A DNA stretch of 64,000 bases, taken from assembly GCF_003788635.1 (NCBI RefSeq), contig NZ_AYKH01000010.1:26991-90990 (forward strand). Direction: 5' to 3'. Under the pieces are notes generated by a model. It was not told the DNA's origin. It saw only the letters and a list, made by a program, of their open reading frames with translations, and did not search any database. This stretch comes from Salinisphaera orenii subsp. orenii MK-B5. GTDB lineage: Bacteria > Pseudomonadota > Gammaproteobacteria > Nevskiales > Salinisphaeraceae. This document shows positions 9,542-16,926 of the stretch, piece by piece. Within the stretch, counting starts at the first letter, position 1. Each line of letters starts with the position of its first letter. The position numbers and the translations under genes were made by a program.

Positions 9542-10278
9542 CCGGAACGAGCACCGACACCACCACGCCCGGCCCCCTGGCCGGACGCGTGATCCTGATC
9601 ACGGGGGCCGGCGGCGCCATCGGCGCGGCGGTCGCACGCGCCGCGGCTGCGGCCGGCGCCGAGTGCATTCTGCTCGGGCGTCGCGAACGCACCCTGACCC
9701 CGGTATTCGACGCCATCCGGGCCGACGGCGGCCCGGAGCCGGCGCTGTTCCCGATGGACGTGACCAAGGCCGGGGAGGACGACTATCAGCGCCTGGTGGA
9801 CGGCATCGCCGCGGACTGCGGCCGTCTCGACGGCGTGGTGCATACCGCGGCCCGCTTCGACGGCCTGATGCCGCTGGCCACGCACCCGATCGACGGCTGG
9901 CAGCGGATCATGCACGTCAATCTCACCGCGGCCTTCGCGCTGACCCAGGCCTGCCTGCCCCTGCTGCAGGCCGCCGAGGATGCCTCCGTCGTGTTCACGC
10001 TGGACGAGACCGCGGCCGCACCGAAGGCGTTCTGGGGCGCCTACGCCGTGAGCAAGGCGGCGCTGGAATCGATGCTGCGGCTGTTCGCGGTCGAACACGA
10101 ACAGAGCGACGCGCTGCGTTTCAACGGCGTCGATCCGGGCGCGCGGGCCACCGGACTGCGCCGCAAGGCCTTTCCCGCCGACGATCCGGCCGCCGCCCCG
10201 GCCGAGGACATCGCCGGGCAGTACATCCATCTGCTCTCGCGCGCCGCGCGCGGCACCACCGGCACCGTTCAGCGCTGA
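9538..10278 (+). CDS. yciK: Short-chain dehydrogenase, YciK-type
   Basis: This 246-residue Rossmann-fold oxidoreductase is of the classical SDR type. The nucleotide-binding glycine motif is TGAGGAIGAAVA (about 23-34) and the catalytic pair is in GAYAVSKAALES. The substrate is unknown for the YciK family. The start is the ATG overlapping the gph stop, preceded by GGAAGCGC. The 3' end overlaps the converging glycosylase gene by 10 bases. It completes the mtaD-ubiG-gph-yciK operon, a conserved neighbourhood used here to support the name. Confidence 0.88.
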   Translation: MTGTSTDTTTPGPLAGRVILITGAGGAIGAAVARAAAAAGAECILLGRRERTLTPVFDAIRADGGPEPALFPMDVTKAGEDDYQRLVDGIAADCGRLDGVVHTAARFDGLMPLATHPIDGWQRIMHVNLTAAFALTQACLPLLQAAEDASVVFTLDETAAAPKAFWGAYAVSKAALESMLRLFAVEHEQSDALRFNGVDPGARATGLRRKAFPADDPAAAPAEDIAGQYIHLLSRAARGTTGTVQR

Positions 10279-10958
10279 AGCGTCGCCCGCCCGTGGTCGC
10301 AGCGATCGCGGAGCGCGCAGTGGGCGCAGTCGGGGCGACGCTTGTGGCAGCGCCCTCGGGCGTGCGCCACGATCAGCGCGTGCAGCTCGTCGTAGAACGC
10401 GGCCGTCGCCGGGCCGACGGACTCGACCGCCTGCCGCAGCTGCTCGTAACGGCGCGGGCCAAACCACCAGCCGTAGCGCTCGAACAGACGAAACGCATAG
10501 GCATCGGCCACGAACTGCGGCCGACCGAAGGCATAGAGCAGGATCGCGTCAGCGGTCTCGGGACCCACGCCGCGCACCGTGAGCAGATCGCGCCGCAGCG
10601 CCGGCGTCCGCCAGGCATCGAGGACCTCGAGGCCACCGTGGGCGAGCAGCCACCGGCACAGCGCGCGCAGCCGTTCGGCCTTGACGTGATGCGGCCCGGC
10701 GCGTCGGATCAGGGTGGGCAGATCCGCATGCGCCAGCAGCGCATCCGGCGTGAGCGGCCCGGCCGCGCGCAGGCTCGCGATCGCGCGCTCGACGTTGGTC
10801 CAGGCCGTGTGCTGGGTCAGCACGGCGCCGACGAGCACCTCGAACCGCGGCTGTTCGGCGTCCTGGGTCGGCCACCAATGCTGGGGCCCGTAAGCACGCA
10901 GCAGGGTATCGTGAAAATATCGCAGCCCGCGCGCAGTGGGCGCGCCCCGACCGTCCAC
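10269..10958 (-). CDS. Endonuclease III-family DNA glycosylase, MagIII-like
   Basis: A HhH-GPD base-excision glycosylase of 229 residues with a C-terminal iron-sulphur loop. The helix-hairpin-helix reads VRGVGPETADAILLYAFG, followed by the catalytic aspartate region QFVADAYAFRLF. The 4Fe-4S ligands follow C-x6-C-x2-C-x5-C (CHKRRPDC, AHC, then RDRC). The lysine that makes Nth a bifunctional lyase is replaced by Pro-Glu in the hairpin, so it is probably monofunctional, like the 3-methyladenine glycosylase MagIII. The start is a GTG immediately before the rluB stop region. The 3' end overlaps yciK by 10 bases. Family confidence is high; substrate is inferred. Confidence 0.88.
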   Translation of the reverse strand: MDGRGAPTARGLRYFHDTLLRAYGPQHWWPTQDAEQPRFEVLVGAVLTQHTAWTNVERAIASLRAAGPLTPDALLAHADLPTLIRRAGPHHVKAERLRALCRWLLAHGGLEVLDAWRTPALRRDLLTVRGVGPETADAILLYAFGRPQFVADAYAFRLFERYGWWFGPRRYEQLRQAVESVGPATAAFYDELHALIVAHARGRCHKRRPDCAHCALRDRCDHGRATLQR

Positions 10959-10959
10959 G

Positions 10960-11703
10960 TCAGCGCTTGAGATCGACCGTCGCGGCCAGTTCGCGGATCT
11001 GCTTGCGATCGAGCTCCCGATAGCCGCCGGCCTTGACGCCGCCGGGCAGCGCCACCGGACCGAAGCCGGTGCGCATCAGCCGGGATACGGTCACGCCCTG
11101 CGAGGCCCAGAGTCGGCGGACCACGCGATTGCGGCCCTGACGGACCGTCACCTCGAACCAGCGGTTGGCACGCTGGGCATCGTCGCTCACGCGGATCGAA
11201 TCGAAGCGGGCCACGCCGTCGTCGAGCATCACGCCGTCCATCAGCCGTTCCAGCATGGCGTCGTCCACCGCGCCACGAACCCGCACCGCGTAGGTCCGCA
11301 CGATCTCGTAGCTGGGATGCTCCAGCCGGCGCTTGAGCTCGCCGTCGGTGGTCATCAGCAGCAGACCGGAGGTGTTGACGTCCAGACGGCCGACCGCCAG
11401 CCAGCGGCCGGCCTTCATGCGCGGCAGGCCCTTGAACACCGTGGGCCGGCCGTCCGGATCGCGGCGGCTCACGACCTGGTCGACGTGCTTCTTGTAGGCC
11501 AGCACGCGACACGGCGCCTTGAGGCGCTCGCCGAGATTCAGCCGCTTGCCGTCCATGCGGATCTCGTCGCGCGGGTCGGCCTTGTCGCCGAGCGTGGCCA
11601 CCCGGTTGTTCACGCGGATCCGCCCGGCCTCGATGACCTGCTCGAGCTGTCGCCGCGAACCGTAACCGGCGCGGGCGAGCAGTTTCTGGAGACGTTCAGA
11701 CAT
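10960..11703 (-). CDS. rluB: 23S rRNA pseudouridine synthase RluB
   Basis: It isomerises a uridine in 23S rRNA helix 89/90 (U2605 in E. coli). The 247-residue protein has an N-terminal S4-like RNA-binding domain (MSERLQKLLARAGYGSRRQ) and an RsuA/RluB catalytic domain with the signature VGRLDVNTSGLLL containing the catalytic aspartate. The RNRVVRRLW segment near the C-terminus is also typical. Many RluB proteins carry a long basic C-terminal tail and this one does not. RluE or RluF are alternatives but are usually shorter or lack the S4 domain. It is often next to scpB, which here lies one gene upstream. Confidence 0.9.
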   Translation of the reverse strand: MSERLQKLLARAGYGSRRQLEQVIEAGRIRVNNRVATLGDKADPRDEIRMDGKRLNLGERLKAPCRVLAYKKHVDQVVSRRDPDGRPTVFKGLPRMKAGRWLAVGRLDVNTSGLLLMTTDGELKRRLEHPSYEIVRTYAVRVRGAVDDAMLERLMDGVMLDDGVARFDSIRVSDDAQRANRWFEVTVRQGRNRVVRRLWASQGVTVSRLMRTGFGPVALPGGVKAGGYRELDRKQIRELAATVDLKR

Positions 11704-11734
11704 GGTCGCTTCCGGACGGTGGGCGGGGACGGCG

Positions 11735-12517
11735 CTACTTGGCCACGAAGGCGCGCTCGATGACGTAGTCGCCGGGCGCGCCGATATGCGGCGAGACCTC
11801 GAAGCCGCGCGCGTCCAGCAACGCCGCGGTGTCGTCGAGCATGGCCGGGCTGCCGCAGATCATGGCCCGGTCGTGTTCCGGGTCCATCGGCGGCAGATCG
11901 AGGTCCGAGAACAGCCGACCGCTGTCGATGGCGTCGGTCAGGCGGCCCTCGTTGCGGAACGGCTCCCGGCTCACGATCGGGTAATAGAACAGCCGATCGG
12001 CGATCAATTCGCCGAGCAGATCGTCGTTGGGCAGGTTCTCGGTGAGCAGCGCGTCGTAGGCCAGATCGTCGACGTAGCGCACACCGTGGACCACGATCAC
12101 GCGCTCGAAGCGCTCGTAGGTCTCCGGATCGCGCGCGATCGACAGGAACGGCGCCAGACCGGTGCCGGTGGACAGCAGATACAGATTGCGGCCCGGATGC
12201 ACGTCGCTGATCAGCAGCGTGCCCGTCGGCTTGGTGCTGACCAGCACCTCGTCGCCCTCCTTCAGATGCTGCAGCCGCGAAGTGAGCGGGCCGTCCGGCA
12301 CCTTGATGGAGAAGAATTCGAGATATTCCTCGTAGTTCGCCGAGACGATGCTGTACGCCCGCATCAGCGGCTTGCCGCCATTATCGCCGGGCAGGCCGAT
12401 CATCACGAACTGGCCGTTGTCGAAACGCAGGGCGCGGTCGCGCGTGGTGGTGAACGAAAAGAGCGAATCGTTCCAGTGGTGCACGCTGAGCACGCGCTCG
12501 GTATTCAAAGCTGCCAT
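11735..12517 (-). CDS. fpr: Ferredoxin--NADP(+) reductase
   Basis: This FAD enzyme shuttles electrons between NADPH and ferredoxin or flavodoxin. The 260 residues show the FAD-binding motif RAYSIVSA (about 54-61), the GTGLAPFLSIARD NADP motif near the middle, and MICGSPAML near the C-terminus. It ends in YVIERAFVAK, the short C-terminal extension of bacterial Fpr subclass I. It lies between rluB and scpB on the same strand, 125 bases after scpB, with no obvious functional link to either. Confidence 0.94.
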   Translation of the reverse strand: MAALNTERVLSVHHWNDSLFSFTTTRDRALRFDNGQFVMIGLPGDNGGKPLMRAYSIVSANYEEYLEFFSIKVPDGPLTSRLQHLKEGDEVLVSTKPTGTLLISDVHPGRNLYLLSTGTGLAPFLSIARDPETYERFERVIVVHGVRYVDDLAYDALLTENLPNDDLLGELIADRLFYYPIVSREPFRNEGRLTDAIDSGRLFSDLDLPPMDPEHDRAMICGSPAMLDDTAALLDARGFEVSPHIGAPGDYVIERAFVAK

Positions 12518-12642
12518 GGTCTCCGTCGAAATTCGGCGCGGGCCGGCGCCTGCGAGGGCGCGCCCGCGGATGAATCAGGATGACGCAAGGCTACATGGGT
12601 TCGCGGGCAATGCAATCCAAGGCCCGCCGCCCGGCGCCCGTC

Positions 12643-13494
12643 TCAGCGCGACGGCGAGACGCTGTCGGACGGCCCCGCGTCGCCGTCGGCGGCCCGGTCC
12701 GGCCCGGTCGCAGTGGGCGTGTCCGGCGTGTCCGGCGTGTCCGGCGTGTCCGGCGTGTCCGGCGCGTCGGGCGACGGCTGCACCGCGGCGTCGTCGGCAT
12801 CCGGGCTCGCGGCGGGATCCTCGGCGTCAGGGGTTGAAGCCTCCTCGTCCGTCGGCGCCGCCGCGTCGCCGCCCTGCAGCCGGGCCACGGCCGCATCCAG
12901 CGCATCGAGATCCTGCAGCTCCGGCAGGCTCGGCAGATCCGACAGTCGCCGGACGCCGAAGTCGTCGAGAAACGCCGGTGTGGTGCCGAACAGCGCCGGG
13001 CGGCCCGGCACCTCGCGATGGCCGACGACCTTGATCCAGTCGAACTCCTGAAGCGTCTTGATGATGTTGGACGACACCGACACGCCGCGCACGGCCTCGA
13101 TGTCCGAGCGTGCGATCGGCTGGCGGTAACAGATCAGCGCCAGCGTCTCCAGCATCGCCCGCGAAAGCCGGGGTGGCCGCCCCTCCCAGAGTCGGGAGAC
13201 CAGTCCGGCGTAATCGGGCCCGACCTGGAACCGCCAGCCGCCGGCCACCTCCACGAGATTCACCGCCGCGTCGGCATAGCGGGCGGCGAGCGCGTCCAGG
13301 GCCAGGCGCACGTCCTTGCGCTCGACCGCCTGCGTCGTCTCCAGAAGCTGCACCAGGCGATCGGCCGACAGCGGCCCGTCCGCGGCCATGAGCAGCGCCT
13401 CGACGCAGCGCAGCAGCGCCTCGGCCACCAACGGCTCGTCGGCTTCACCTCCAGCGGCCACCCGGTCGTCCGGCTCGTGTTCCTGTTCGCTCAC
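12643..13494 (-). CDS. scpB: Segregation and condensation protein B, with repeat-bearing acidic tail
   Basis: ScpB is a winged-helix kite subunit of the Smc-ScpAB condensin. The 283 residues contain the two winged-helix domains (about 25-190; EALLMAADGPLSADRL, ALICYRQPIARSDIEAVRG, GRPALFGTTPAFLDDFG). They are followed by a roughly 90-residue Asp/Pro/Ala/Thr-rich tail with a run of PDT triplets encoded by a 9-bp tandem repeat. The tail is not part of the known fold. The gene begins 11 bases after scpA. The smc gene lies about 10 kb away in the same window, so all three condensin subunits are present. Confidence 0.94.
   Translation of the reverse strand: MSEQEHEPDDRVAAGGEADEPLVAEALLRCVEALLMAADGPLSADRLVQLLETTQAVERKDVRLALDALAARYADAAVNLVEVAGGWRFQVGPDYAGLVSRLWEGRPPRLSRAMLETLALICYRQPIARSDIEAVRGVSVSSNIIKTLQEFDWIKVVGHREVPGRPALFGTTPAFLDDFGVRRLSDLPSLPELQDLDALDAAVARLQGGDAAAPTDEEASTPDAEDPAASPDADDAAVQPSPDAPDTPDTPDTPDTPDTPTATGPDRAADGDAGPSDSVSPSR
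12719..12754. repeat. Four perfect 9-bp tandem repeats in scpB
   Basis: Four exact copies of gtgtccggc, followed by a diverged fifth copy (gcgtcgggc). On the coding strand each unit adds Asp-Thr-Pro to the ScpB tail. Because the unit is a multiple of three, changes in copy number would alter tail length without a frameshift. Confidence 0.95.
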
Positions 13495-13505
13495 CCCGGC
13501 CTCCG

Positions 13506-14336
13506 TCAGTTGTCGCCGGACCCGGCCGCCAGCCGCAGCGCGACCGGCGCGCGCGGATCGGTCTGTTCGATCACGATCAGCGCCTCGCGCGCCAGTTCCA
13601 GAATCGCGAGAAACGAGACCACCACGCCCAGCCGCCCCTCACCGGTATCCACGAGCGCCACGAAGGCCGTCGCTGCGCCGCCGCCCAGCCGCTCCAGGAT
13701 GCGGCTCATGTGTTCGCGCACGGACAGCGGCTCCCGCTCGATGCGATGTTCGGAGAACAGCTCGGCGCGGGAGAACACGTCGCGCAGCGCGGCCAGCAGC
13801 GCGCGCAGATCGGCCTCGGGCTCGGGGCGGACGATATCCAGCCGGGCCGGCGGATGCTGGACGGGCACGAGATCGCGCCCGGCCCGCGGCCAGGCATCGA
13901 GGTGCTCGGCCGCCGCCTTGAAGCGTTCGTATTCCTGCAGCCGGCGCACGAGTTCGGCGCGCGGGTCCTCGCCCTCCTCGGCCTCGTCCGCCGCCGGGCT
14001 GGGCAGGAGCATGCGCGACTTGATCTCGGCCAGCATCGCGGCCATGAGCAGATATTCGCCGGCCAGTTCGATGGCCATGTCCTCCATGAGTTCGATGTAG
14101 GCCATGTACTGCTGGGTGATCGTGAACACCGGGATGTCGAGAATGTCGAGATTCTGGCGCCGGATGAGATAGAGCAGCAGGTCGAGCGGCCCCTCGAAGG
14201 CCTCGAGGAACACGCGCATGGCGTCCGGCGGGATGTAGAGGTCGTCCGGGAGCGCTTCGAGCGGTTCGCCCGCCACGCGTATCGACTGCGCCTGCGGCTC
14301 ACCGCCCTCGGCCGGCTCGGCCGCCGCGGCGCTCAT
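13506..14336 (-). CDS. scpA: Segregation and condensation protein A (kleisin)
   Basis: ScpA bridges the Smc heads and recruits ScpB for chromosome condensation. The 276-residue protein contains the family signature FEGPLDLLLYLIRRQNLDI (about 48-66), ITQQYMAYIELM and a conserved helix with AGEYLLMAAMLAEIKSRMLLP. The C-terminal winged helix that contacts the Smc cap is present near AFVALVDTGEGRLGVVVSFLAILEL. It precedes scpB by 11 bases, so the two are co-translated. It starts 40 bases after the trpS stop. Confidence 0.96.
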   Translation of the reverse strand: MSAAAAEPAEGGEPQAQSIRVAGEPLEALPDDLYIPPDAMRVFLEAFEGPLDLLLYLIRRQNLDILDIPVFTITQQYMAYIELMEDMAIELAGEYLLMAAMLAEIKSRMLLPSPAADEAEEGEDPRAELVRRLQEYERFKAAAEHLDAWPRAGRDLVPVQHPPARLDIVRPEPEADLRALLAALRDVFSRAELFSEHRIEREPLSVREHMSRILERLGGGAATAFVALVDTGEGRLGVVVSFLAILELAREALIVIEQTDPRAPVALRLAAGSGDN

Positions 14337-14376
14337 GCACGCGCCCCCGGACGGCCGCGGCGGGCGGCTGCAGCCT

Positions 14377-15390
14377 TCATGCCGAGGGCAGGAAGCCAGT
14401 CAGTGCGAACGCGCGCTCAAGCGTCGGTTCGGCGCGCTGGCGCGCCGCCGCGGCCCCGCGCGCGAGGATCGCGTCGAGGCCTTCGGGATCGGCACGAAAA
14501 TCCGCGTAGCGGGCCTGCAGCGGCTCCAGAAAGGCCACCACGGCATCGGCCAGATCACCCTTGAGAGCGCCGTAGCCCTGGCCGGCGTAGCGCGACTCCA
14601 GGGTCGCGATGGACTCGTCGGTGACCGCCGAATAGATCGACAACAGATTGGCCACGCCGGGCTTGTTCTCCTCGTCGAAGCGGATCTCGGCGTCGGAATC
14701 GGTCACCGCCCGCTTGATCTTCTTGGCCACCTTCTTCGGCTCGTCGAGCAGTTTGATGACGTTGGCCTCGACGTCGTCCGACTTGGACATCTTCGCGGTC
14801 GGATCGCCCAGGCTCATGATGCGCGCGCCGACCTCCGGAATGAACGGTTCGGGCACGGTGAACAGGTCTTCGCCAACGCGCGCGTTGAAACGCTCGGCCA
14901 GATTGCGGGCCAGCTCCAGATGCTGTTTCTGGTCGTGGCCGACGGGCACCGCGTCGGCCTGGTAGAGCAGGATGTCGGCGGCCATGAGCACCGGATAGTC
15001 GAACAGGCCGGCATTGATGTTGTCTTCGTTCTTCGCCGACTTGTCCTTGAACTGGGTCATCCGGTTCAGCTCGCCCATGGAGGTGTGGCAGTTGAGCAGC
15101 CACGCCAGCTGGGCGTGCGCGGGCACGTGCGACTGCACGAACAGGGTCGCCCGCTCCGGGTCGATGCCGGCGGCGAGATACAGGCACAGGAACTCGTGGC
15201 AGCGCTCGCGCAGCGCGGCCGGGTCCTGGCGAACGGTGATCGCGTGCATGTCCACCAGCGCGAACAGGCAGTCGTGGCTGGCCTGCATGGACACCCAGTG
15301 CTTGAGCGCGCCGATGTAATTGCCGAGCGTCAGCGCGCCCGACGGCTGGATGCCGGACAGGACGACGGGTTTCGCGATCTCCGAACTCAC
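14377..15390 (-). CDS. trpS: Tryptophanyl-tRNA synthetase
   Basis: This class I aminoacyl-tRNA synthetase charges tRNA-Trp. The 337-residue protein is the usual compact bacterial size. The N-terminal catalytic signature is [18 protein letters not shown] (HIGH-equivalent), and the second signature KMSKSDD is present at about 195. A TATACT hexamer about 40 bases upstream on the coding strand could be a -10 box, but no convincing -35 accompanies it. It is followed by scpA-scpB on the same strand, a common neighbourhood. Confidence 0.97.
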   Translation of the reverse strand: MSSEIAKPVVLSGIQPSGALTLGNYIGALKHWVSMQASHDCLFALVDMHAITVRQDPAALRERCHEFLCLYLAAGIDPERATLFVQSHVPAHAQLAWLLNCHTSMGELNRMTQFKDKSAKNEDNINAGLFDYPVLMAADILLYQADAVPVGHDQKQHLELARNLAERFNARVGEDLFTVPEPFIPEVGARIMSLGDPTAKMSKSDDVEANVIKLLDEPKKVAKKIKRAVTDSDAEIRFDEENKPGVANLLSIYSAVTDESIATLESRYAGQGYGALKGDLADAVVAFLEPLQARYADFRADPEGLDAILARGAAAARQRAEPTLERAFALTGFLPSA

Positions 15391-15466
15391 GCGGTGCAGC
15401 CCCTGGTCAACGGATGTTCAAGCGCGACAGTATACGCAAGCGCCTGCCGGGCGTGGCCACAGGCCG

Positions 15467-16105
15467 CTACGCCTCGGCGGGGTCCAGTCCCAGCGCTTCG
15501 GCGCTGCCCTTGCCGGCTCGCAGGATCTTCGGCACCGCATCGGTGAGATCGACCACCGTGGTCGGCTCGACGCCGGTCGCACCCGCGTCGACGATGTAGT
15601 CCAGCTGGCGATCGAAGGCGTCGCGCACGTCCAGCGCCTCGGACAGCGGCATATCCTCGCCCGGGGCCTGGGCGGTCACCGACATCATCGGCGCGTCGAG
15701 CGCCTCGGCGATCGCGCGCGCCACCGGATGCCCGGGCACGCGGATGCCGATGGTCTTGCGCTTGGGATGCGCGAGCCAGGCCGGCACCTCCTTGGTCGCC
15801 GGCAGCACGAAGGTGTAGGCGCCGGGGGTCGCGGCCTTGAGCAGCCTGAAGCTCGTGTTCTCGACTCGGGCGTAGGTCGAGATCTCCGACAGGTCGCGAC
15901 AGACCAGGGTGAAGAAATGATCATGCCCGAGGCCGCGCATCGCGCAGATCCGCTCGATCGCGTCCTTGTCGCCCATGGCGCAGGCCAGGCCGTAGGAGGA
16001 GTCGGTCGGATAGGCGATCACCTTGCCCGCGCGCAGCGCCTCGGCGATCTGGGTGATGCGCCGCGGCTGCGGCGTCTCGGCGTGTACGTGGATTATGTCT
16101 GCCAT
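15467..16105 (-). CDS. yciO: YciO/Sua5-family protein (threonylcarbamoyl-AMP synthase-like)
   Basis: The family binds ATP, bicarbonate and threonine or RNA; TsaC and Sua5 make threonylcarbamoyl-AMP for tRNA t6A, while the role of YciO is less clear. I chose the ATG giving MADIIHVHAETPQP (212 residues), because the 30 upstream codons read like non-coding sequence. Motifs include GKVIAYPTDSSYGLAC (about 28-43), LVCRDLSEIS and the KRKTIGIRVPGHP strand. The short length and position beside trpS fit YciO better than the essential TsaC. It is divergent from yciI. Confidence 0.88.
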   Translation of the reverse strand: MADIIHVHAETPQPRRITQIAEALRAGKVIAYPTDSSYGLACAMGDKDAIERICAMRGLGHDHFFTLVCRDLSEISTYARVENTSFRLLKAATPGAYTFVLPATKEVPAWLAHPKRKTIGIRVPGHPVARAIAEALDAPMMSVTAQAPGEDMPLSEALDVRDAFDRQLDYIVDAGATGVEPTTVVDLTDAVPKILRAGKGSAEALGLDPAEA

Positions 16106-16233
16106 GCTTCGATTATGAATCGCCTGGAGCGCGCAGGCAAAGCGCCGGCGGCGCTGTGGCCGCGGTCCGGCCGGATACGGCACACTGACGGGCACTGAAC
16201 GAACGTCGATTCACCAGCCAGGACGCAACGCCC

Positions 16234-16536
16234 ATGGACTATTTCGCAATCGTTTCCTTCGACGTGGCCGAGAGCGCGGAAGCCCGTGCCAAGGCGGTCG
16301 AGGAGCATCGCGCCCGCCTGACCGAGCTCGACGCGGAGGGCCGCCTGCTCACGGCCGGTCCGCTGCCGCGCACCGACGCCTACGGCCGCGTCACCGAAGG
16401 CTTTCAGGGCAGCATCATCATCGCCCAGTTCGAAAGCCTCGAGCAGGCGCGGGCCTGGGCCCAGGTCGACCCGTACAACGCCCAGGGCGTGTACATGGAA
16501 ACCAATGTCTATCCCTACAAGAAGGTGTTCGGATGA
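16234..16536 (+). CDS. yciI: YciI family protein
   Basis: A 100-residue ferredoxin-like alpha/beta barrel protein of the YCII family. The conserved residues are the His in EEHRARL and the acidic/aromatic segment around GPLPRTD, FQGSIIIAQF and DPYNAQGVY. The biochemical role in the family is undetermined, though some members act as dehydrochlorinase-like enzymes or peroxidases. The stop overlaps the start of the downstream BolA-family gene (ATGA), implying co-translation. Confidence 0.93.
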   Translation: MDYFAIVSFDVAESAEARAKAVEEHRARLTELDAEGRLLTAGPLPRTDAYGRVTEGFQGSIIIAQFESLEQARAWAQVDPYNAQGVYMETNVYPYKKVFG

Positions 16537-16799
16537 GTGACCGGGTCCTGCGCATCCGCGAAGCCCTGGCCGAAGGGCTCGACACCGACGACATCGCCAT
16601 CCGCGACGACAGTCACCTGCACCGCGGTCACGAAGGCGCCAAGACCGGCCTGGGCCATTTCCACGTGACCATCCGCTCGCCGCGCTTCACCGGCACGTCG
16701 CCGATCGAGCGCCATCGGCTGGTCTACGAAGCCCTGGGCAGCCTCATGCAGACCGACGTCCACGCGGTCCAGATCCGCGCGCTCGCACCCGAGGAATAG
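16533..16799 (+). CDS. BolA/IbaG family protein
   Basis: An 88-residue KH-like-fold protein. BolA-family proteins partner with monothiol glutaredoxins in iron-sulphur trafficking, and BolA itself acts in envelope and shape control. The core reads IRDDSHLHRGHEGAKTGLGHFHV, with the histidines used by family members for cluster coordination, then SPRFTGTSPIERHRLVYEAL. It overlaps the yciI stop by four bases. It is followed by a strong GC hairpin and then the TonB receptor gene. BolA versus IbaG cannot be decided by eye. Confidence 0.9.
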   Translation: MSDRVLRIREALAEGLDTDDIAIRDDSHLHRGHEGAKTGLGHFHVTIRSPRFTGTSPIERHRLVYEALGSLMQTDVHAVQIRALAPEE

Positions 16800-16839
16800 C
16801 GCGGCCCGCGCGCGGCACTGGGCGCGCGCAACCGATACA

Positions 16840-16870
16840 GGCCGGCCCGGGCGTCGCGTCCGGGCCGGCC
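16840..16870. terminator. Perfect 11-bp GC hairpin after the BolA-family gene
   Basis: An inverted repeat ggccggcccgg / ccgggccggcc with a 9-base loop lies 40 bases after the bolA-like stop and 56 bases before the TonB receptor start. No T tract follows. It could be an intrinsic-like stop or mRNA 3' stabiliser for the yciI-bolA transcript, or a structure in the receptor leader. The stem is certain; its role is inferred. Confidence 0.55.
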
Positions 16871-16926
16871 GCAGAACGACAACGATACGGCGCCGCGACC
16901 GGCGCACCGCGAGGGGGACAATCGAG

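Noticed and set aside
12719..12763. CRISPR-like or intergenic repeat array
   Set aside because: The 9-bp units are contiguous, have no spacers and are inside the scpB reading frame.
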